Positions 32,181-36,011 of a stretch of DNA of 36,011 nt are shown in pieces (the stretch's first letter is position 1; every line of letters begins with the position of its first letter). Below the pieces are notes generated by a model that worked only from the letters and a program-made list of their open reading frames with translations, had not been told where the DNA came from and ran no database searches. The position numbers were made by a program, and so were the translations under genes. The DNA is taken from contig JANXPR010000416.1 in assembly GCA_025357215.1 (NCBI GenBank), forward strand, positions 1 to 36,011. Reading direction: 5' to 3'. This DNA comes from Acidobacteriaceae bacterium. GTDB lineage: Bacteria; Acidobacteriota; Terriglobia; Terriglobales; Acidobacteriaceae.

Positions 32181-33770
32181 ATGGCCGCGACTCGTGACAT
32201 AGTCATTATCGGCGGCGGCCACAACGGACTGGTGACCGCTTTCTACCTGGCTAAGGCGGGATTCAAACCGTTGGTGCTGGAAAGGCGAGGACAAGCAGGC
32301 GGCTGCGCGGTGACCGAGGAATTTCATCCTGGCTTCCGCTGCTCGGCTTTAGCCCATTCTTGTGGTCCTCTACTGCCGGAAGTGGTCAGCGACATGAATT
32401 TGGCGCGGCACGGGCTGAGGATGATCACGCCGGACGTGGGCGTGACAGCGCTTTCGCCGGACGGCCGGGCATTGGTGCTTTACAACGATCTCAAGCGCGC
32501 TGCTGACGAGATCCGCAAGTTCTCGGCAAAAGATGCGGCGAAGTATCCGGAGTTTCAACAGTCCCTGGAGAAAATCGGCGGTGTGATTGGCCAGGCGCTG
32601 CGGATGACGCCGCCGAACATCGACGATCCGAGCCGCAGCGATCTTTGGGCCATGCTCACCACCGGACGCAGTCTGCGCAAGCTGGGCAAGAAAGATATGT
32701 ATCGCGTCCTGCGCTGGGGACCGATGGCCGTGGCCGATCTGGTCGCCGAATATTTTGAAACTGAGTTACTGCGGGCAACGATTGCAGCGCGAGGAATCTT
32801 TGGGACTTCGCTCGGCCCATGGTCGGCGGGAAGCAGTCTGGTGTTGCTCATCCGCGCGGCGGGCGATTCACATCCTGCGGGTGCCGCGAGCTTTGCGCAA
32901 GGCGGCATGGGAGCCGTCACACAAGCCATGGCGGCCGCGGCGAAAGAAGCTGGCGCGGAAATCCGTACGGACGCCGCTGTACAGCAAGTGGTGGTGAAAG
33001 ATAGCGCGGCGACCGGCGTGATTCTGGCAAACGGCGAAGAAATCAGCACGAAAGCGGTGATTTCCAATGCTGATCCGCGGCGGACGCTCTTGAAGCTTGT
33101 TGATCCCACGCATCTGACGCCGGACTTCGTGATGAAGTTGCAAAACGTCCGCATGGCGGGAACAGTGGCCAAGGTCAACCTTGCGCTTTCCGGGTTGCCG
33201 AAATTCACGGCGCTGGCTTCGACCAATAACGACGATGCTCTCCGCAGCCGCATACACATTGGCCCGGAGATCGACTATCTGGAACGCGCGTTCGACGAAT
33301 CAAAGTACGGCAACTTCTCGCCGCATCCGTATCTCGAAGTAGCGATTCCGTCGCTCACGGATGCTTCCTTGGCGCCGGCGGGCAAGCATGTGATGTCCGT
33401 TTACATGCAGTTTGCGCCGTACAAGCTGAAAGGCCCGGACTGGAACGCGCAACGCGGCGCGCTCGGCGAAACGGTAATCAAGAAGCTTGCGGAATACGCG
33501 CCGGGCATCGCCGATCTCATCGAAGCCCAGCAGATCATCACACCCAAAGACCTTGAAGACACATACGGTCTAACCGGCGGACACATCTTCCATGGCGAAC
33601 TGGCGCTGGACCAGTTTTTTACCATGCGTCCTCTGCTGGATTGGGCGCGGTACCGCACGCCTATCCAGAACCTTTATCTATGCGGTGCGGGAACGCATCC
33701 CGGTGCGGGGCTGACCGGAGGTTCGGGAGCGAACGCGGCAAAGGAGATTGTGAAAGAACTGCGGAAATGA
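32181..33770 (+). CDS. FAD-dependent oxidoreductase, PYROXD2/phytoene-desaturase-like (second copy)
   Basis: This 529-residue paralogue of the preceding gene starts three bases after its stop, with GGGAG inside the end of the first gene serving as ribosome site. Dinucleotide motif DIVIIGGGHNGLVTAFYLAK, then LVLERRGQAGGCAVTEE. It keeps the GGMGAVTQAMAAAAKEAGAE, EIDYLERAFDESKYGNFSPH, VMSVYMQFAPYKL, and LYLCGAGTHPGAGLTGGSG blocks. It is clearly homologous but well diverged, so it is not a recent duplication. Tight coupling supports a two-subunit flavoenzyme. Positions of the two cofactor sites are both intact. Confidence 0.88.
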   Translation: MAATRDIVIIGGGHNGLVTAFYLAKAGFKPLVLERRGQAGGCAVTEEFHPGFRCSALAHSCGPLLPEVVSDMNLARHGLRMITPDVGVTALSPDGRALVLYNDLKRAADEIRKFSAKDAAKYPEFQQSLEKIGGVIGQALRMTPPNIDDPSRSDLWAMLTTGRSLRKLGKKDMYRVLRWGPMAVADLVAEYFETELLRATIAARGIFGTSLGPWSAGSSLVLLIRAAGDSHPAGAASFAQGGMGAVTQAMAAAAKEAGAEIRTDAAVQQVVVKDSAATGVILANGEEISTKAVISNADPRRTLLKLVDPTHLTPDFVMKLQNVRMAGTVAKVNLALSGLPKFTALASTNNDDALRSRIHIGPEIDYLERAFDESKYGNFSPHPYLEVAIPSLTDASLAPAGKHVMSVYMQFAPYKLKGPDWNAQRGALGETVIKKLAEYAPGIADLIEAQQIITPKDLEDTYGLTGGHIFHGELALDQFFTMRPLLDWARYRTPIQNLYLCGAGTHPGAGLTGGSGANAAKEIVKELRK

Positions 33771-33779
33771 CCGAACTTT

Positions 33780-33806
33780 CACCACGGAGACAGGAGGCAC
33801 GGAGAA
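33780..33806 (+). repeat. Dispersed CACGGAG-type repeat, copy 3
   Basis: CACCACGGAGACAGGAGGC and then ACGGAGAA start ten bases after the second flavoprotein stop. It matches copy 2 on the other strand apart from one missing C. Confidence 0.75.
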
Positions 33807-33817
33807 AACCTTCCCAA

Positions 33818-33940
33818 ATTGCCAGAATTGCCAAGATCGCAGTGATTGCCAAGATTGCTAAGATAAGAGGAATGTTTTGGGCTTTGCCAACGTTTTCAAT
33901 TTTGACAGTTTTGGCAATCGTGGCAATATTGGCAATCTGA
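33818..33940. repeat. Two opposed arrays of 9-bp tandem repeats
   Basis: The left arm (33818-33862) holds five 9-bp units of consensus ATTGCCAAG. The right arm (about 33902-33940) holds four units of consensus AATNTTGGC. The arms are reverse complementary in part and are separated by about 39 bases. They could form a long imperfect hairpin between the flavoprotein genes and the Rieske gene, 11 bases before the latter. Confidence 0.7.
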
Positions 33941-33950
33941 GGTTTTCCTG

Positions 33951-35081
33951 ATGTCCATTTATTCCAACACCCGCCCTGAAGTTGCCGCGTCCGAAGCCAT
34001 GACACTTCCGCAGCGCTACTACACAGACCCTGCGTGGTTTCAGCGCGAGATGGAAGCCATCCACTTTGACATGTGGCTGTGCGCCGGCCGCACCGACCAG
34101 ATTCCGAATTCCGGGGACTTCTTCACGCGCCAGGTGGGCAATGCCAATGTAATCATCACGCGTGACGAACAGGGACAGGTGCGGGCTTTCCACAACGTAT
34201 GTCGCCATCGCGGGACCTTGCTATGCAACGAGCATGAAGGAAAGTTCGCCGGACGCATCCAGTGTCAGTATCACGCGTGGACTTACAAATTGGATGGCAC
34301 GCTGGCTAACGCTCCGCACATGGAAAAGGTGCAGGGCTTCCGTGAGGCAGACTATCCGCTGAATGCGGTGGCCACCGGCGTTTGGGACGGACACATCTTC
34401 ATTAATCTGGCAGCGCGGCCAATTCCCTTCTCTGATCATCTGGCAGGACTCGACAAAAAGTTTCGCCCGTGGCGCATGGAAGAATTGAAGACCGTGGAGC
34501 GGCGCACGTATCAGCTTAAGGCGAACTGGAAGCTGATCATCCAGAATTATTCGGAGTGCCTGCATTGTCCGAACGTACATCCGCTGCTCAACAAGCAGTC
34601 ACACTATATGTCTGGCGACAACGAGCCGCCGCAACCTACCTATCTGGGCGGGCGCATGGACCTGCGCGAAGGCGTGAAGAGCCTGACGATGGACGGTACG
34701 ACGCTGCGTTGTTCGCTACCTGGACTCAGCGCGGACGACCAGCGCCACGTTTACTACTATTGCCTGCTGCCGAACTTTTTCCTGAACCTGCATCCGGATT
34801 ACATGTTGACGTTCACCATGTGGCCGCGCGCCGCTGACCACACGGAAGTCACCTGCGAGTGGCACTTCCATCCGGACGAAATCAAGAAGCACGGCTTCGA
34901 TCCGCAAGACGCCGTGGAGTTCTGGGAAATCACCAACAAGCAGGATTGGGCCCTCTCTGACATGGCGCAGATTGGGATCGCGTCGAAGGGCTATCAGCCG
35001 GGACCATATTCCAACCGGGAAGAACTGCTGCTGGCGTTGGACAAGTTTGTTCTCGACCGTGTTGAGCGCAGCAAGCATTGA
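33951..35081 (+). CDS. Rieske [2Fe-2S] ring-hydroxylating/choline- or betaine-monooxygenase-type oxygenase
   Basis: The protein has 376 residues. The Rieske cluster ligands are C84-R-H86 in HNVCRHRGTLL and C105-Q-Y-H108 in IQCQYHAWTY. The catalytic domain has the mononuclear iron site: NYSECLHCPNVHP (His205, His210; Glu202 nearby), with Asp332 in NKQDWALSDM as the third ligand. The late QIGIASKGYQPGPYS block is the pattern seen in choline/glycine-betaine/carnitine-type monooxygenases (GbcA, CMO). The enzyme needs a reductase; no ferredoxin-reductase gene is in the window. GAGG lies eight bases upstream of the ATG. Betaine-type N-demethylation is the best inference from family and neighbours, but a different substrate is possible. 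Confidence 0.9.
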   Translation: MSIYSNTRPEVAASEAMTLPQRYYTDPAWFQREMEAIHFDMWLCAGRTDQIPNSGDFFTRQVGNANVIITRDEQGQVRAFHNVCRHRGTLLCNEHEGKFAGRIQCQYHAWTYKLDGTLANAPHMEKVQGFREADYPLNAVATGVWDGHIFINLAARPIPFSDHLAGLDKKFRPWRMEELKTVERRTYQLKANWKLIIQNYSECLHCPNVHPLLNKQSHYMSGDNEPPQPTYLGGRMDLREGVKSLTMDGTTLRCSLPGLSADDQRHVYYYCLLPNFFLNLHPDYMLTFTMWPRAADHTEVTCEWHFHPDEIKKHGFDPQDAVEFWEITNKQDWALSDMAQIGIASKGYQPGPYSNREELLLALDKFVLDRVERSKH

Positions 35082-35120
35082 TTAAAACCAGCCCTAGGAA
35101 TGCCCATACGCGGGTTCTGC

Positions 35121-35149
35121 TTGCCTATAAACAAAAGACAGGATATGGT
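35121..35149 (+). promoter_or_regulatory. Candidate promoter of the DUF433 gene
   Basis: TTGCCT (35121-35126), a 17-base spacer and TATGGT (35144-35149) give a reasonable sigma-70-like promoter. The -10 ends 12 bases before the ATG, so the mRNA would be nearly leaderless, as is common for toxin-antitoxin genes. Confidence 0.4.
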
Positions 35150-35161
35150 AAGGCTACTTTC

Positions 35162-35392
35162 ATGAAGCCGGAACGTCTCAATCGAATCACGGTAGAAGCT
35201 GGCAAATGCGGGGGCCGTCCTTGCATTCGCGGGCAGCGCATGCGTGTGACGGATGTACTCGAGTTGCTCGCCGCCGGCGCATCCTTCGATGAGATTCTCA
35301 ACGATTATCCGTTTTTAGAACGTGAAGATATCCTTGCCGTTCTGGATTACGCGGCCCACCAGACTGACCATGTCGTGCTACAAGCACCGTGA
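35162..35392 (+). CDS. DUF433 antitoxin-like protein
   Basis: The protein has 76 residues from the ATG at 35162; the open frame upstream is not conserved-looking. It shows the DUF433 core: NRITVEAGKCGGRPCIRGQR, then MRVTDVLELLAAGASFDEIL and DYPFLEREDILAVLDYAA. This is a winged or homeodomain-like small fold found as VapB-type antitoxin next to DUF5615 PIN-like toxins. Its stop overlaps by four bases (GTGA) the start of a very short remnant of exactly such a partner. It is probably an orphan antitoxin. Confidence 0.9.
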   Translation: MKPERLNRITVEAGKCGGRPCIRGQRMRVTDVLELLAAGASFDEILNDYPFLEREDILAVLDYAAHQTDHVVLQAP

Positions 35393-35427
35393 AGTTCCTC
35401 ATTGATAACCAGTTTACAGGCGGGTGA
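35389..35427 (+). pseudogene. 12-codon remnant of a DUF5615 PIN-like toxin
   Basis: The GTG overlaps the DUF433 stop. It encodes VKFLIDNQF, matching the usual MKFLIDNQL start of DUF5615 toxins with the first catalytic Asp, and then TGG and TGA. The rest of the roughly 110-residue toxin is missing; the following sequence up to the convergent gene has no toxin-like frame. Confidence 0.65.
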
Positions 35428-35458
35428 TCGAGTCGTTGAACTCCGCTAGCACACTCTC

Positions 35459-36011
35459 CTATTCCAGAATCTCCGCCAGTATTCTTCCCGCAGATCCACT
35501 CGGAGTTTCCACGCCCAGAATCGCCGCCAGCGTGGACGCAACATCATTCACCGTGGCCGGCTCATAGTACACTCTGGGGCGGATTCCGGCCCCAAAGAAA
35601 ATCAGCGGCACGTGATTGTCGTAACTGTAAGGCGTAACGTGAGTGGTGCCGGGCGGCGAGCTGAACATGTAATAAGGTTCGGGCAATAGCTCAATGTCGG
35701 CCGAACGTGGACCGTAGAATCCCAGTTGAACGGCGCGGCCGGGCCAATCGGCGGCTGCTTTGCCGTGGAGCAGGTCGTCGCGATTGAAAACGCGGGCGAT
35801 GTGGGGAAGTCCGCGAGCGATTTCGGCGGCAACATTACGGACTTCCGTCCGATCGGCTTTGTTGCTCGAAACCGTTGTGTAATTCAGATAGAGGAAGCCG
35901 TCACCGTCGTAGCGGAACCAGTTTCCTTTGCCGAATCTCTCGGAAAGCTGCGCGGAAATTTTGTCGGCATAGTCTTTTGAGTTCAGCCATCCGCCGGGCA
36001 TTTTGCGGTCG
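35459..36011 (-). CDS. Alkaline-phosphatase-family (type I phosphodiesterase/pyrophosphatase-like) protein, C-terminal part
   Basis: The frame is open at the right window edge, so this is the last 184 residues of a longer protein. The block SSPPGTTHVTPYSYDNHVPL, then IFFGAGI, matches the conserved metal-site His region of secreted alkaline-phosphatase-superfamily enzymes (the usual form is GxxHGxPYxYDxHVPLIFxG). The C-terminus VNDVASTLAAILGVETPSGS, then AGRILAEIL is also typical. Upstream residues (starting PGGWLNSKDYADKISAQL) belong to the cap or linker. The nucleophile lies outside the window. Substrates of such exported enzymes include phosphomonoesters and nucleotides. Confidence 0.88.
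   Translation of the reverse strand, partial: DRKMPGGWLNSKDYADKISAQLSERFGKGNWFRYDGDGFLYLNYTTVSSNKADRTEVRNVAAEIARGLPHIARVFNRDDLLHGKAAADWPGRAVQLGFYGPRSADIELLPEPYYMFSSPPGTTHVTPYSYDNHVPLIFFGAGIRPRVYYEPATVNDVASTLAAILGVETPSGSAGRILAEILE

Noticed and set aside
33641-33940. Plus-strand frame encoding Ile-Ala-Lys repeats
   Set aside because: Product of translating the 9-bp tandem arrays; overlaps the end of the flavoprotein gene in another frame.
1-36011. CRISPR array, insertion sequence or prophage
   Set aside because: No regularly spaced repeats of CRISPR size, no transposase or integrase, and the tail-collar-like domain occurs alone in an exported collagen-like protein.

Overview
This 36 kb window looks like a chromosomal segment of an Acidobacteriota (Terriglobia-type) soil bacterium. 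The evidence is the moderately GC-rich coding sequence, a secreted VWFA-related protein of the kind abundant in Acidobacteria, many signal-peptide-bearing repeat proteins, and the general style of the small conserved genes. The taxonomic call is inference from protein style, not from a marker gene search.

Layout. Positions 1-860 carry the start of a division and cell wall (dcw/mra) cluster on the minus strand: a partial rsmH and mraZ, with a striking array of MraZ-type GTGGT direct repeats upstream. Positions 1040-3280 hold three minus-strand genes: a secreted protein built of charged heptads, a VWFA-related protein and an unknown. Positions 3844-7769 are a four-gene minor pseudopilin operon (FimT/GspH-like, PilV, PilW, PilX-like), followed by a collagen-like secreted protein with a tail-collar-like end (8403-9401). 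Formate-tetrahydrofolate ligase (fhs) and a tRNA-Arg(CCG) follow. Positions 11526-15731 are a minus-strand peptide/nickel-type ABC importer (permease, permease, binding protein, ATPase). Upstream of it is a GAF-GGDEF protein whose HD-GYP domain is cut off head-to-head against a truncated PilZ gene at about 17,140.

Positions 17697-21320 encode two tandem secreted subtilases that both end in eight Trp-Gly repeats; the second is frameshifted. Then come a dehalogenase/epoxide-hydrolase-like alpha/beta hydrolase, a DoxX protein, a small membrane protein and a glycine-betaine-type osmoprotectant ABC importer (ATPase, frameshifted permease, lipoprotein receptor). From 26 to 35 kb the window holds a methyltransferase, a small zinc-ribbon protein, a second hydrolase with a helical C-terminal region, a GcvT-family aminomethyltransferase, a MazEF-type toxin-antitoxin pair with a palindromic operator, two tandem PYROXD2/phytoene-desaturase-like flavoproteins and a Rieske oxygenase of the choline/betaine monooxygenase type. 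A DUF433 antitoxin with a 12-codon toxin remnant and a partial alkaline-phosphatase-family protein end the window.

How genes may work together. The osmolyte importer, Rieske oxygenase, tetrahydrofolate-dependent aminomethyltransferase, paired flavoproteins and, at a distance, fhs could form a route that imports a methylated quaternary amine and oxidatively removes methyl groups into the one-carbon pool. This is inference from gene content. Two genes have single-base deletions in otherwise intact reading frames (near 20,395 and 25,054), and one locus looks like a rearrangement breakpoint (about 17,140). Local sequence or assembly quality should therefore be kept in mind before biological meaning is given to these breaks.
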